This document shows positions 11,601 through 18,980 of a stretch of DNA of 64,000 nt, piece by piece. The stretch is from Flavobacterium acetivorans (lineage in GTDB: Bacteria > Bacteroidota > Bacteroidia > Flavobacteriales > Flavobacteriaceae), in contig NZ_CP087132.1 in assembly GCF_020911885.1 (NCBI RefSeq), positions 1,674,001-1,738,000 of the forward strand. Direction: 5' to 3'. Within the stretch, counting starts at the first letter, position 1. Every line of letters begins with the position of its first letter. The notes under the pieces are model-generated. The model worked only from the letters and a program-made list of their open reading frames with translations. It was not told the DNA's origin and made no database searches. A program made the position numbers and the translations under genes.

Positions 11601-12972
11601 TGTTAAAGGGGAGGATAACGAAGGAAATGCTGTTGATATCGTGGTTTCTCGTTCAACTGAATTGAAATTAGTAGATGAAAAAACAGGTATTGTTTTAAAT
11701 ACACATAACATTCCTTATGGATCAAGTATTTTTGTAAAAGACGGTCAGTCTGTTGCAAAAGGAGATGTAATCTGTAAATGGGATCCATATAATGGAGTTA
11801 TTGTTTCGGAATTTACCGGTAAAATTGCTTACGAAGATTTAGAGCAAGGTCAATCATTCATGGTTGAAATTGATGAGCAAACTGGTTTCCAAGAAAAAGT
11901 AATCTCTGAGGCTAGAAATAAGAAATTAATTCCAACTTTATTGGTTTACGGTAAAGACGGTGAATTGATCCGTTCTTACAACTTACCGGTTGGAGCTCAC
12001 TTGATGGTTGAAGATGGAGAGAAAATTAAAGCTGGTAAAGTATTGGTGAAAATTCCACGTCGTTCTTCTAAATCTGGGGATATTACAGGAGGTTTACCAA
12101 GAATTACTGAACTTTTAGAAGCTCGTAATCCTTCAAACCCAGCTGTAGTTTCTGAAATTGATGGTGTTGTTTCTTTTGGAAAAATCAAAAGAGGTAACCG
12201 TGAGATCGTTATCGAATCTAAATTTGGTGATGTTAGAAAGTACTTAGTGAAACTTTCAAGTCAAATTCTTGTTCAAGAAAATGACTTTGTAAGAGCTGGT
12301 GTACCTTTGTCTGACGGAGCGATTACTCCAGACGATATCTTAAGAATTAAAGGGCCAGCTGCTGTTCAACAGTATTTAGTAAATGAAATTCAAGAGGTTT
12401 ACCGTTTACAAGGGGTGAAAATTAATGATAAGCACTTTGAAGTAGTAATACGTCAAATGATGCGTAAAGTGAGAGTTCAAGATCCAGGAGATACATTATT
12501 CCTAGAAGATCAATTGATTCATACTAAAGATTTCATCGTAGAAAACGATAAATTGTACGGAATGAAAGTAATTGAAGATGCTGGTGATTCTACGAATTTG
12601 AAAGAAGGTCAAATTATCTCGCCTCGTGAGTTACGTGATGAGAATTCTCTTTTGAAACGTACGGATAAAAACCTAGTTGTGGCTCGTGATGTAATCACTG
12701 CAACTGCAACTCCGGTATTACAAGGTATCACAAGGGCATCTCTTCAAACGAAATCATTCATTTCTGCGGCTTCTTTCCAAGAAACCACTAAAGTATTGAA
12801 CGAAGCTGCTGTAGCAGGTAAGATCGATTACTTAGAGGGATTGAAAGAAAATGTAATTGTAGGTCATAGAATCCCTGCCGGAACGGGTATGAGAGAATAC
12901 GATCATACAATTGTAGGTTCAAAAGAAGATTACAATGATATGATGGCTAATAAAGAGGAATATATTTACTAA
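8659..12972 (+). CDS. rpoC: DNA-directed RNA polymerase subunit beta'
   Basis: This is the beta' subunit, which carries the catalytic magnesium site. The protein of 1437 residues has the N-terminal zinc ribbon (CACGKYKR through CDRCGVEV, about residues 71-94), the catalytic NADFDGD at residues 480-486, the bridge helix/trigger loop region near [17 protein letters not shown] and a second Cys cluster ([13 protein letters not shown]). No frame break is seen. The gene is followed after 3 bp by a DUF3467 gene, an arrangement typical of Bacteroidota. Confidence 0.98.
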   Translation: MINNRNNNNKDKNPVKRFNKISIGLASPESILKESRGEVLKPETINYRTHKPERDGLFCERIFGPVKDFECACGKYKRIRYKGIICDRCGVEVTEKKVRRDRVGHINLVVPIAHIWYFRSLPNKIGYILGLPSKKLDMIIYYERYVVIQAGIAKNADGESVQRLDFLTEEEYLNILDTLPADNQYLDDFDPNKFVAKMGAECIMDLLARIDLDQLSYQLRHSANNETSKQRKTEALKRLQVVESFRESNLNRENRPEWMIMKVVPVIPPELRPLVPLDGGRFATSDLNDLYRRVIIRNNRLKRLMEIKAPEVILRNEKRMLQESVDSLFDNTRKASAVKTESNRPLKSLSDSLKGKQGRFRQNLLGKRVDYSARSVIVVGPELKLFECGIPKDMAAELYKPFVIRKLIERGIVKTVKSAKKIIDKKEPVVWDILENVIKGHPILLNRAPTLHRLGIQAFQPKLIEGKAIQLHPLVCTAFNADFDGDQMAVHLPLGPEAILEAQLLMLASHNILNPANGAPITVPSQDMVLGLYYMTKERISTPEKKILGQDLTFYSAEEVNIALNEGRLELNARVRIRAKDFNDEGELVYKIIQTTAGRVLFNEVVPEAAGYINDVLTKKNLRDIIGHVLNSTSVPETAAFLDNMKDMGYKFAFRGGLSFSLGDIRIPEQKTQLIADAREQVEGISANYNMGLITNNERYNQVIDVWTSANAQLTELAMKNIREDQQGFNSVYMMLDSGARGSKEQIRQLTGMRGLMAKPKKSTAGGGEIIENPILSNFKEGLSILEYFISTHGARKGLADTALKTADAGYLTRRLHDVSQDVIVNIDDCGTLRGVEVSALKKNEEIVESLGERILGRVALQDVVNPLTSEVLVQSGQQITEAIMKTIDASPIEKVEVRSPLVCEATKGICAKCYGRNLATGKMTQRGEAVGVIAAQSIGEPGTQLTLRTFHVGGVAGGISEESSIITKFNGKLEIEDLKTVKGEDNEGNAVDIVVSRSTELKLVDEKTGIVLNTHNIPYGSSIFVKDGQSVAKGDVICKWDPYNGVIVSEFTGKIAYEDLEQGQSFMVEIDEQTGFQEKVISEARNKKLIPTLLVYGKDGELIRSYNLPVGAHLMVEDGEKIKAGKVLVKIPRRSSKSGDITGGLPRITELLEARNPSNPAVVSEIDGVVSFGKIKRGNREIVIESKFGDVRKYLVKLSSQILVQENDFVRAGVPLSDGAITPDDILRIKGPAAVQQYLVNEIQEVYRLQGVKINDKHFEVVIRQMMRKVRVQDPGDTLFLEDQLIHTKDFIVENDKLYGMKVIEDAGDSTNLKEGQIISPRELRDENSLLKRTDKNLVVARDVITATATPVLQGITRASLQTKSFISAASFQETTKVLNEAAVAGKIDYLEGLKENVIVGHRIPAGTGMREYDHTIVGSKEDYNDMMANKEEYIY

Positions 12973-12975
12973 GAC

Positions 12976-13287
12976 ATGAGTAATTCTAATCAACAACAAG
13001 AGCAAATAAATATTGAATTGGATGAAAAAACAGCTGAAGGGATTTATTCTAATTTAGCTATTATCAATCATTCTTCATCTGAGTTTGTTTTAGATTTTGT
13101 AAGTATCATGCCTGGTGTTCCTAAGGCCAAAGTGAAATCAAGAATTGTCTTGACCCCACAGCATGCCAAAAGACTATTAAAGGCTATTGGAGAGAATATT
13201 CATCGTTTCGAAATTGCCCATGGCGAAATCAAAGACACCGAACAAGCTCCTATTCCGCTTAATTTTGGTCCTGCAGGACAAGCATAA
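12976..13287 (+). CDS. DUF3467 domain protein
   Basis: A 103-residue soluble protein of the DUF3467 type. It begins with a Gln-rich stretch, then the core EGIYSNLAIINHSSSEFVLDF and VKSRIVLTPQHAKRLLKAI, and ends in IPLNFGPAGQA. No signal peptide or membrane segment is visible. The start codon lies 3 bp after the rpoC stop, so it is almost surely co-transcribed and translationally close to rpoC. A strong terminator follows. The molecular function is unknown; the linkage to rpoC suggests, but does not show, a role near RNA polymerase. Confidence 0.9.
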   Translation: MSNSNQQQEQINIELDEKTAEGIYSNLAIINHSSSEFVLDFVSIMPGVPKAKVKSRIVLTPQHAKRLLKAIGENIHRFEIAHGEIKDTEQAPIPLNFGPAGQA

Positions 13288-13292
13288 TTTTT

Positions 13293-13323
13293 AAAAAGGC
13301 TTCCGTTGTGGAAGCCTTTTTTT
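13293..13323 (+). terminator. Rho-independent terminator of the rpoBC operon
   Basis: AAAAAGGCTTCC pairs with GGAAGCCTTTTT around a 5-nt loop, followed by a T run. It starts 6 bp after the DUF3467 stop codon and closes the long ribosomal/RNA polymerase operon. Confidence 0.92.
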
Positions 13324-13526
13324 GTCTTAGTGTTTTTTAAAGTTACTTTATCCCGATTGTATTTACACTTTCGGGATTTTTTTTTTAATTGTAGTTTGTT
13401 TATCGGTTAATGTTTTAATAAACTAAATATAACGGTTTGGTTGTACTGTGTGTTGTTACATTTTTGTAGCTAAACGTTTATAACAGCTGTTTGTCGAAAA
13501 TATTTTTTTGTAGGTATTTCTTGCGG

Positions 13527-13534
13527 TAGTTTTG
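13527..13534 (+). promoter_or_regulatory. Candidate -7 box TAGTTTTG
   Basis: An exact match to the Bacteroidota -7 consensus TAnnTTTG, 46 bp upstream of the small secreted-protein gene. A TTTG lies 16 bp upstream of it, shorter than the usual 18-20 bp spacing. Confidence 0.5.
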
Positions 13535-13546
13535 GTCAAGAATAAG

Positions 13547-13562
13547 TGATAAAAGTTTATCA
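13547..13562. repeat. Inverted repeat in the 5' leader
   Basis: A near-contiguous palindrome, TGATAAA-AG-TTTATCA, ends 18 bp before the ATG at 13581. It could be a protein-binding site or an mRNA stem just ahead of the ribosome-binding region. Confidence 0.55.
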
Positions 13563-13580
13563 TTAAAAAAAAAGAATATT

Positions 13581-13934
13581 ATGAACAATTTATTTACACA
13601 TAACGACAACAAAAAATCTTTGAGTTTTTACTTCGTTGTTGCTATTGTTTTATTGTTTAATGTTACTGCTTTTGGTCAATCTGTTGAGCAAGATGCAGTT
13701 GTATCTACCACTAATGAAACTACTCACGAAATAAAACAAGGGGCCTCTGTTAGAAATTCTAATTTAGAATTTGTTCTTTGGTTTATGACTTCAAAACAAA
13801 ATCCAAATAGTACGATATCAACTGAAGGAGCAAATACTAAAAAGCAAATTATGACTTCTGGATTAACTCCTAACCGTTTGTTGATTAAAGCTTTTTTGAA
13901 AAAAGCAGTAAATTTTGAAAGTGCTTTGGCTTAA
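13581..13934 (+). CDS. Small exported hypothetical protein
   Basis: A 117-residue protein with an N-terminal signal peptide: basic/polar residues 1-12, a hydrophobic core at about 14-29 (SFYFVVAIVLLFNVTAFG) and a likely cleavage after AFG/Q near residue 33. The mature part is polar, with a NSNLEFVLWFM segment and a basic C-terminus. No known domain was recognised, and the gene looks like a lineage-specific flavobacterial protein. It stands alone with its own candidate -7 box and a shared terminator downstream. Confidence 0.75.
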   Translation: MNNLFTHNDNKKSLSFYFVVAIVLLFNVTAFGQSVEQDAVVSTTNETTHEIKQGASVRNSNLEFVLWFMTSKQNPNSTISTEGANTKKQIMTSGLTPNRLLIKAFLKKAVNFESALA

Positions 13935-13988
13935 TAAAGCAATTGCTTTCGTTTTCGATAAATAGAAATAGTACGAAATACTAGGCAT

Positions 13989-14023
13989 AAAAAAACCGTT
14001 GATTTTCATCAACGGTTTTTTTT
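13989..14023. terminator. Bidirectional terminator
   Basis: AAAAAACCGTTGAT and ATCAACGGTTTTTT form a long stem around a TTTC loop, flanked by an A run on the left and a T run on the right. It can serve both the small secreted-protein gene on the plus strand and the transketolase gene on the minus strand, which converge here. Confidence 0.93.
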
Positions 14024-14051
14024 ATTTCAAGAAAGGATTATCCCTGTGAAC

Positions 14052-15005
14052 TTATTTTCTTTTGATCACTCTTTCTACAGCTTCAACAATCGCTTGATTG
14101 TTCAATTTGTATTTCTCCATCAATTGCTCAGGAGTTCCAGATTCACCAAAGCTGTCATTTACCGCTACAAACTCTTGTGGAGCTGGGTGGTGTAATGCCA
14201 ATACTCTAGAAACACTTTCGCCAAGACCTCCAAGAATATTGTGCTCTTCAGCAGTAACAATGCATTTAGTTTTGGCCAATGATTTTAGAATAGCTTCTTC
14301 GTCTAATGGTTTTATAGTGTGTATGTTAATTACCTCGGCAGAAATTCCTTTAGCTTCTAATGCTTCAGCAGCAATAAGAGCTTCCCAAACCAGATGACCT
14401 GTAGCAACAATAGTTACATCAGTACCTTCGTTTAAAAGAATTGCTTTTCCGATTACGAATGGTTCGTCAGCAGGCATGAAATTAGGCACTACGGGACGTC
14501 CAAAACGCAAATAAGCAGGACCATGATGATCGGCAAGAGCAAGAGTCGCAGCTTTAGTTTGATTGTAATCACATGTATTGATTACGGTCATTCCCGGCAA
14601 CATTTTCATTAAACCGATATCTTCAAGTATTTGGTGTGTAGCTCCGTCTTCTCCTAGTGTTAAACCAGCGTGAGAAGCACAAATTTTCACGTTTTTTTCA
14701 GAGTAAGCTACTGATTGACGAATTTGGTCATAAACTCTTCCCGTAGAAAAGTTAGCGAAAGTTCCTGTGAAAGGAATTTTTCCACCAATAGTTAAACCAG
14801 CTGCAATTCCGATCATGTTAGCTTCAGCAATACCAATTTGGAAAAAACGCTCTGGGTGATTTTTCTTGAAATCGTCAAATTTTAACGAACCAATTAAATC
14901 AGCACAAAGTGCTACTACATTTTCATTTTTTTGACCTAACTCAGTCATTCCCGCACCAAAACCCGAACGAGTATCTTTACTTCCTGTGTTTGTATATTTT
15001 TTCAT
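14052..15005 (-). CDS. Transketolase, C-terminal subunit
   Basis: This is the second half of a split transketolase, which moves two-carbon units between sugar phosphates in the pentose phosphate pathway. The 317 residues correspond to the pyrimidine-binding (Pyr) domain and the C-terminal domain, with GIAEANMIGIAAGL, SHAGLTLGEDGATHQ and VTAEEHNILGGLG segments typical of transketolase. The N-terminal subunit lies 84 bp upstream on the same strand. Splitting the enzyme into two polypeptides is common in Bacteroidota, so this is not a broken gene. The product is cytosolic. Confidence 0.95.
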   Translation of the reverse strand: MKKYTNTGSKDTRSGFGAGMTELGQKNENVVALCADLIGSLKFDDFKKNHPERFFQIGIAEANMIGIAAGLTIGGKIPFTGTFANFSTGRVYDQIRQSVAYSEKNVKICASHAGLTLGEDGATHQILEDIGLMKMLPGMTVINTCDYNQTKAATLALADHHGPAYLRFGRPVVPNFMPADEPFVIGKAILLNEGTDVTIVATGHLVWEALIAAEALEAKGISAEVINIHTIKPLDEEAILKSLAKTKCIVTAEEHNILGGLGESVSRVLALHHPAPQEFVAVNDSFGESGTPEQLMEKYKLNNQAIVEAVERVIKRK

Positions 15006-15017
15006 TATTCTTGTAAA

Positions 15018-15049
15018 ATTGAAAGATTAAAAAATTGAAAGATTAAAAA
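15018..15049. repeat. Two-copy 16-bp tandem repeat
   Basis: The unit ATTGAAAGATTAAAAA occurs twice in direct tandem (15018-15033 and 15034-15049) in the gap between the two transketolase genes. It looks like a slipped-strand duplication; a different copy number in relatives would be expected. Confidence 0.85.
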
Positions 15050-15089
15050 AAAATCTGAATTCAGAAATTCCTAATCTGCAATCTTAATT

Positions 15090-15944
15090 CTAGTAGTCGC
15101 TTTGTCCTCCTGTATTGTAATTTTGCCCCAAAGCAGCTTCTAGTTGAGCATCGCTAGGCGCTTTACCATGCCAAGCATGAGTATGCATCATAAAGTCTAC
15201 ACCGTTACCCATTTCAGTATGTAATAACACACAAACTGGTTTTCCTTTTCCTGTTCTGGATTTTGCGTCAGTCATTCCTGCGATAATCGCTTCGATGTTA
15301 TTTCCTTCTTTAATTTCAAGAACTTCCCAATCAAATGCTTCAAATTTAGCACGAAGATCTCCCATGTTCAATACTTCATCAGTAGTACCGTCAATTTGTT
15401 TTCCGTTCAAATCTACTGTAGCAATAATATTGTCTACTTTTTTAGCAGAGGCATACATAATTGCTTCCCAGTTTTGACCTTCCTGTAATTCACCATCTCC
15501 GTGAAGAGAGTAAATGATATGATTGTCATTATTTAGTTTTTTAGCCTGTGCAGCACCAATAGCTACAGATAATCCTTGTCCAAGAGAACCCGACGCCATT
15601 CTTACTCCAGGTAAACCATCATGAGTAGTTGGGTGTCCTTGCAATCTTGAGTTAATCAGACGGAAAGTCGCTAATTCAGAAACTGGAAAATAACCGCTTC
15701 TTGCTAATACGCTATAGAAAACCGGTGAGATGTGTCCGTTTGAAAGGAAAAAAAGATCTTCTCCAATTCCGTCCATATCAAATCCTTCCTTGCGATCCAT
15801 TAGGTTTTGGTACAGGGCTACCAGAAATTCAGTACAACCAAGAGAGCCTCCTGGGTGACCTGAGTTGACAGCGTGTACCATTCGAAGAATATCTCTTCTG
15901 ACTTGGATAGTTAAATCGTTTAATTGTTGTGTGTTAGGCTTCAT
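15090..15944 (-). CDS. Transketolase, N-terminal subunit
   Basis: This is the thiamine-diphosphate-binding half of the split transketolase, 284 residues. The N-terminal HAVNSGHPGGSLG motif and the TPP/metal-binding GDGELQEGQNWEA motif are clear. It ends with GQNYNTGGQSDY. It is the first gene of a two-gene minus-strand operon with the C-terminal subunit; a full-consensus promoter lies 26 bp upstream of its ATG. Confidence 0.96.
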   Translation of the reverse strand: MKPNTQQLNDLTIQVRRDILRMVHAVNSGHPGGSLGCTEFLVALYQNLMDRKEGFDMDGIGEDLFFLSNGHISPVFYSVLARSGYFPVSELATFRLINSRLQGHPTTHDGLPGVRMASGSLGQGLSVAIGAAQAKKLNNDNHIIYSLHGDGELQEGQNWEAIMYASAKKVDNIIATVDLNGKQIDGTTDEVLNMGDLRAKFEAFDWEVLEIKEGNNIEAIIAGMTDAKSRTGKGKPVCVLLHTEMGNGVDFMMHTHAWHGKAPSDAQLEAALGQNYNTGGQSDY

Positions 15945-15969
15945 TTTGTGTGTAAAAGTTAAACTTGCG

Positions 15970-16000
15970 CAAAGGTAATTTTATTTTGGCGTAAGACAAA
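15970..16000 (-). promoter_or_regulatory. Full-consensus Bacteroidota promoter of the transketolase operon
   Basis: On the minus strand, TTTG (16000-15997), a 19-bp spacer and TACCTTTG (15977-15970) match the -33/-7 consensus TTTG-N18-20-TAnnTTTG exactly. The -7 box ends 25 bp before the start codon at 15944. Confidence 0.85.
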
Positions 16001-16036
16001 TGATTTTTTATAATTGTTACAGTCGTCTGTGTTGAT

Positions 16037-16063
16037 AAAAAAGAAGCCCGAAATTGGACTTTT
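16037..16063 (-). terminator. Terminator of the rhodanese pair
   Basis: Read on the minus strand, AAGTCC pairs with GGGCTT (one G-T wobble) around a 6-nt loop and is followed by C and a T-rich run. It lies about 75 bp past the end of the second rhodanese gene. Confidence 0.6.
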
Positions 16064-16137
16064 TGGAATTTTATTTAAAAATAAAGCAATCTTTCTGTTG
16101 TAACTTACGAGTTTTTTAGGACGTTGTCTTTTTAGTT

Positions 16138-16452
16138 TTATTGTATTTTGTTTTGCAAACTGCTCCAACCTCCACCATTATAGACTTGTTCAAAACCATT
16201 TGATTTCAAAATGCTTTTTGCCGAAGCGCTTCGCATTCCTGAAGCACAACAAGTGATAATTACAGTGTCTTTTTTTATTTTCGAAAGATGCTTTGAAAGT
16301 TCGTTCAAGGGCGCATTTGTAGAACCTTTAATGTGTCCTTGTTTGTACTCGCCGGGAGAACGTACATCCAGTATAATAGCTCCTTTTTTTACTAAATCAG
16401 CGTAGTTTACTTTTGGCCCTAAGCCTAATATTTTTTTTAATGTATTGATCAT
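16138..16452 (-). CDS. Single-domain rhodanese-like sulfurtransferase
   Basis: A 104-residue rhodanese domain. The active-site loop reads ITCCASGMRSAS, with the second Cys of the CC pair at the catalytic position of the C-x-x-G-x-R-S loop. ILDVRSPGEYKQGHIKGSTN is the typical Asp-Val-Arg region. It starts 2 bp after the upstream rhodanese gene, so the two are co-translated or nearly so. It may transfer sulfane sulfur from persulfides or thiosulfate; the physiological acceptor is not visible. No signal peptide is evident. Confidence 0.93.
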   Translation of the reverse strand: MINTLKKILGLGPKVNYADLVKKGAIILDVRSPGEYKQGHIKGSTNAPLNELSKHLSKIKKDTVIITCCASGMRSASAKSILKSNGFEQVYNGGGWSSLQNKIQ

Positions 16453-16454
16453 GA

Positions 16455-16742
16455 TTATTTTGTTGCTTTTGATTTGTAATAGTTAACGTCCAGCCAAGAA
16501 CCACCATTGTAGCATTCTATTCCTTGTTGCGAAAGGAAATGTTGGGCTTGTCCGCTTCTGTTTCCTGAAGCACAACATAAAATTAAAGGTGTCTTAGTGT
16601 TTTTTAATTCTTCTATTCTTTGCGGTATTTCATTCAAAGGAATGTTGATCGAATCGACAACGTGGCCTCCCATGAACTCGGCATAAGAGCGTACATCGAT
16701 TATTGTTCCTTGGTTTTCTGTGATTATTTTTTCTAAATCCAT
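16455..16742 (-). CDS. Single-domain rhodanese-like sulfurtransferase
   Basis: A 95-residue rhodanese domain with active-site loop LCCASGNRSGQ and the IIDVRSYAEFMGGHV region. It is a diverged tandem paralogue of the next gene on the same strand: both share CCASG-x-RS and a GG-x-W near the C-terminus. It is the first gene of the pair and is preceded by a candidate promoter with a possible Crp/Fnr-type operator. Confidence 0.93.
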   Translation of the reverse strand: MDLEKIITENQGTIIDVRSYAEFMGGHVVDSINIPLNEIPQRIEELKNTKTPLILCCASGNRSGQAQHFLSQQGIECYNGGSWLDVNYYKSKATK

Positions 16743-16815
16743 TTTGTTTTTTTTAAAGATGATTTGGAATTAAAGCGATGTTTGTTGTTGAATCGCTCTA
16801 AATCTATTTATAAGA

Positions 16816-16859
16816 CAAAAGTAATATAGAAAATAGCTGTTTACAGTAACTTTTGTTAC
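16816..16859 (-). promoter_or_regulatory. Candidate promoter with Crp/Fnr-like palindrome for the rhodaneses
   Basis: On the minus strand there is an exact -7 box TACTTTTG (16823-16816). The palindrome GTAAC-TTTT-GTTAC spans 16846-16859; its centre (16852.5) would fall at about -40 to -43 from a start site placed 3-7 nt past the -7 box. That is the usual place of a Crp/Fnr-family activator. No -33 TTTG is present, as expected for an activator-dependent promoter. The assignment to a regulator is inference. Confidence 0.5.
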
Positions 16860-16959
16860 ATAAGGTAAATTTACTGTTTAATTTTCTAAGGATGCTTGGC
16901 TAATCTTTGAAGGGGAAGTTTTTTTAAGTAACATTGAAGTTAAATTAGTAAGTAATCAT

Positions 16960-16984
16960 AAAAAAAGCCTGTCTAAAACAGGCT
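16960..16984 (-). terminator. Terminator of the DoxX gene
   Basis: On the minus strand, AGCCTGT and ACAGGCT form a 7-bp stem with a 5-nt loop followed by a run of seven T. It lies 45 bp past the DoxX stop codon. Confidence 0.85.
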
Positions 16985-17028
16985 AAAAGTCAATTGTTGT
17001 TTAAATCTTATAGTTTGTGTTTCTGGAT

Positions 17029-17442
17029 CTATTTTTTCAAAACTGCATCAACAGAAAACCTACCGCTACCCAATAAAAATAAAGCACAATACGATAATAA
17101 ATACATTAAAGCGGGTTCCATTGTTCCTAGGCTGTCATTGATATGGATGATAAATACGGCAACTACCATTGTTATAATGAGGGGAATCAAAGCTAATCTG
17201 GTCCATAATCCAATTATGATTAATAAAGAGCATAATACCTCGGCAAAAACGGTTAAGATTAATGAAGCCGGGGCGCCAATACCTATTGGATCTCCAAATT
17301 CCATATTGCCATTTATTAAGTTGATGAGTTTTGGGATGCCATGACTCAGCATCAACAAGCCAAGTGTTAATCGCAAAATAAGTGAAGACAAAGCTGCAGC
17401 ATTGGCAGACCAAGAAATTGGGGATAGTAGTTTTTGAATCAT
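17029..17442 (-). CDS. DoxX family membrane protein
   Basis: A 137-residue protein with four predicted membrane segments (about residues 18-36, 58-76, 79-97, 112-130) and the DoxX-family features LILRLTLGLLMLSHGIPKL near the N-terminus and FAEVLCSLLIIIGLWTRLA in the middle. DoxX-like proteins are linked to membrane redox or thiosulfate-related functions in some organisms, but the role here is not known. The nearby rhodanese pair on the same strand makes a sulfur-redox link plausible, though the genes are separated by a terminator. Confidence 0.88.
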   Translation of the reverse strand: MIQKLLSPISWSANAAALSSLILRLTLGLLMLSHGIPKLINLINGNMEFGDPIGIGAPASLILTVFAEVLCSLLIIIGLWTRLALIPLIITMVVAVFIIHINDSLGTMEPALMYLLSYCALFLLGSGRFSVDAVLKK

Positions 17443-17776
17443 TATTTTAAGTTTTAGGTTTATAACTCTTACAAATCTAATATAATTTTTAAAAGATTTT
17501 GCTGCGCTTTAAAAATTGTAAATCAATACTATTATAATTATTCTTCTTTTGGGAGAGGATATTATTTGTGGTTTTTGGTATGCCTTCTTTGAAATTGTTT
17601 TTTACACAAAGAATAGTAGCGGTATAAAGATAGGGCGAAGAGCCTGATTGGATAGATGAAGGAGGGCACGCTTAATAGAAATCATAAAACATTTTTAAAT
17701 TTTTAACTTATCTAATTATCTAGTTTTCAAATTAACCTATCTTTGCCCGCCGAACAATCGGTAGAAAAACGTTACT
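17443..17776. other. Divergent intergenic region DoxX / tgt
   Basis: This 334-bp gap separates the divergent DoxX and tgt genes. It holds the minus-strand -7 box at 17472-17479 and a plus-strand exact -7 box TATCTTTG at 17738-17745, 31 bp before tgt. The middle part (about 17500-17690) shows no gene, tRNA or strong hairpin that I can support. Confidence 0.6.
17472..17479 (-). promoter_or_regulatory. Candidate -7 box of the DoxX gene
   Basis: On the minus strand TAGATTTG matches TAnnTTTG exactly, 29 bp upstream of the DoxX start. No -33 TTTG is seen at the expected spacing. Confidence 0.5.
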
Positions 17777-18907
17777 ATGAAGTTTGATTTATTACAAAAA
17801 GACCCGCAGTCCAAAGCTAGAGCGGGAAGTATTACTACAGATCACGGTGTAATTGAAACACCTATTTTCATGCCTGTTGGGACTGTAGCCTCAGTAAAAG
17901 GAGTGCACCAGAGAGAATTGAAAGAAGATATAAACCCGGATATTATTCTGGGGAACACCTACCATTTATATTTACGTCCGCAGACGGAAATCTTAGAAAA
18001 AGCGGGTGGATTGCATAAATTTATGAACTGGGATCGTAATATTTTGACTGATTCTGGAGGATATCAAGTGTATTCTTTGTCTTCAAATCGAAAGATCAAA
18101 GAAGAAGGAGTGAAGTTTAAATCGCATATTGATGGTTCTTATCATTTTTTCACACCAGAAAATGTGATGGAAATTCAGCGTACTATTGGGGCTGATATTA
18201 TCATGGCTTTTGATGAATGTACACCTTATCCTTGTGATTATAACTATGCAAAACGTTCGATGAAAATGACCCATCGTTGGCTGGACCGATGTGTGAATCA
18301 TTTGGAAAAAGTGCCTGTGAAATACGGTTACGATCAAGCTTTTTTTCCTATTGTTCAAGGAAGTTGTTATAAGGATTTACGCCAGCAATCAGCAGAATAT
18401 ATAGCTAATTCGAACCAAGTAGGAAACGCTATCGGCGGACTTTCAGTAGGGGAACCAGTCGAAGAAATGTATGCGATGACCGAAGTAGTTTGCGAAATTC
18501 TTCCCGAAGACAAACCGCGTTATCTGATGGGCGTAGGGACGCCTATAAATATTTTGGAAAATATAGCTCTTGGAGTTGATATGTTTGACTGCGTGATGCC
18601 TACGCGTAACGCCAGAAACGGGATGCTTTTTACGGCTAACGGTACCATTAACATCAAGAATAAAAAATGGGAAGCCGATTTTTCTCCTATTGATGAAATG
18701 GGGCATACTTTTGTCGATACGGAATATACTAAAGCTTATTTGCGTCACCTGTTTGCAGCCAATGAATACTTAGGAAAACAAATTGCGACCATCCATAATC
18801 TTGGTTTTTATATGTGGCTGGTTCGTGAGGCCCGAAAACATATTATCGCCGGTGATTTTAGGTCTTGGAAAGAAATGATGGTGCGCAATATGAGCCAACG
18901 TTTGTAA
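17777..18907 (+). CDS. tgt: tRNA-guanine transglycosylase
   Basis: Tgt exchanges guanine-34 for preQ1 in tRNAs with GUN anticodons, a step of queuosine synthesis. The 376-residue length is typical. Visible motifs are the nucleophile region DIIMAFDEC, IGGLSVGEP, YLMGVGTP and DMFDCVMPTRNARNGMLFT, which carries the second Asp of the active site. The expected zinc-site Cys-x-Cys-x2-Cys of canonical bacterial Tgt (usually near residue 305-310) is not obvious here: the matching stretch reads INIKNKKWEADFSPID. That is known to vary in Bacteroidota-type Tgt, so function is probably kept. An LptF/LptG-type permease follows after 73 bp. Confidence 0.95.
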   Translation: MKFDLLQKDPQSKARAGSITTDHGVIETPIFMPVGTVASVKGVHQRELKEDINPDIILGNTYHLYLRPQTEILEKAGGLHKFMNWDRNILTDSGGYQVYSLSSNRKIKEEGVKFKSHIDGSYHFFTPENVMEIQRTIGADIIMAFDECTPYPCDYNYAKRSMKMTHRWLDRCVNHLEKVPVKYGYDQAFFPIVQGSCYKDLRQQSAEYIANSNQVGNAIGGLSVGEPVEEMYAMTEVVCEILPEDKPRYLMGVGTPINILENIALGVDMFDCVMPTRNARNGMLFTANGTINIKNKKWEADFSPIDEMGHTFVDTEYTKAYLRHLFAANEYLGKQIATIHNLGFYMWLVREARKHIIAGDFRSWKEMMVRNMSQRL

Positions 18908-18927
18908 ATTAGTTGATTTGGTTATTT

Positions 18928-18975
18928 GTTTAATCGAATCTATGAATAGCCAAATTAACGATTAACCGATTAAAC
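18928..18975. repeat. Nested inverted repeats between tgt and the permease gene
   Basis: GTTTAATCG (18928-18936) is the exact reverse complement of CGATTAAAC (18967-18975), with a second CGATTAAC word just inside the right arm. An ATTTGG/CCAAAT pair overlaps this. The structure ends 5 bp before the next start codon and may be a leader stem or a decayed repetitive element. Confidence 0.55.
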
Positions 18976-18980
18976 TTTTT

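Noticed and set aside
15959..16168. A 69-codon minus-strand frame between transketolase and rhodanese
   Set aside because: It overlaps the end of the rhodanese gene, the terminator and the full-consensus transketolase promoter; the product has no domain.
17590..17700. Possible 27-codon minus-strand frame before tgt
   Set aside because: It is short, has no recognisable layout and no promoter; likely chance.
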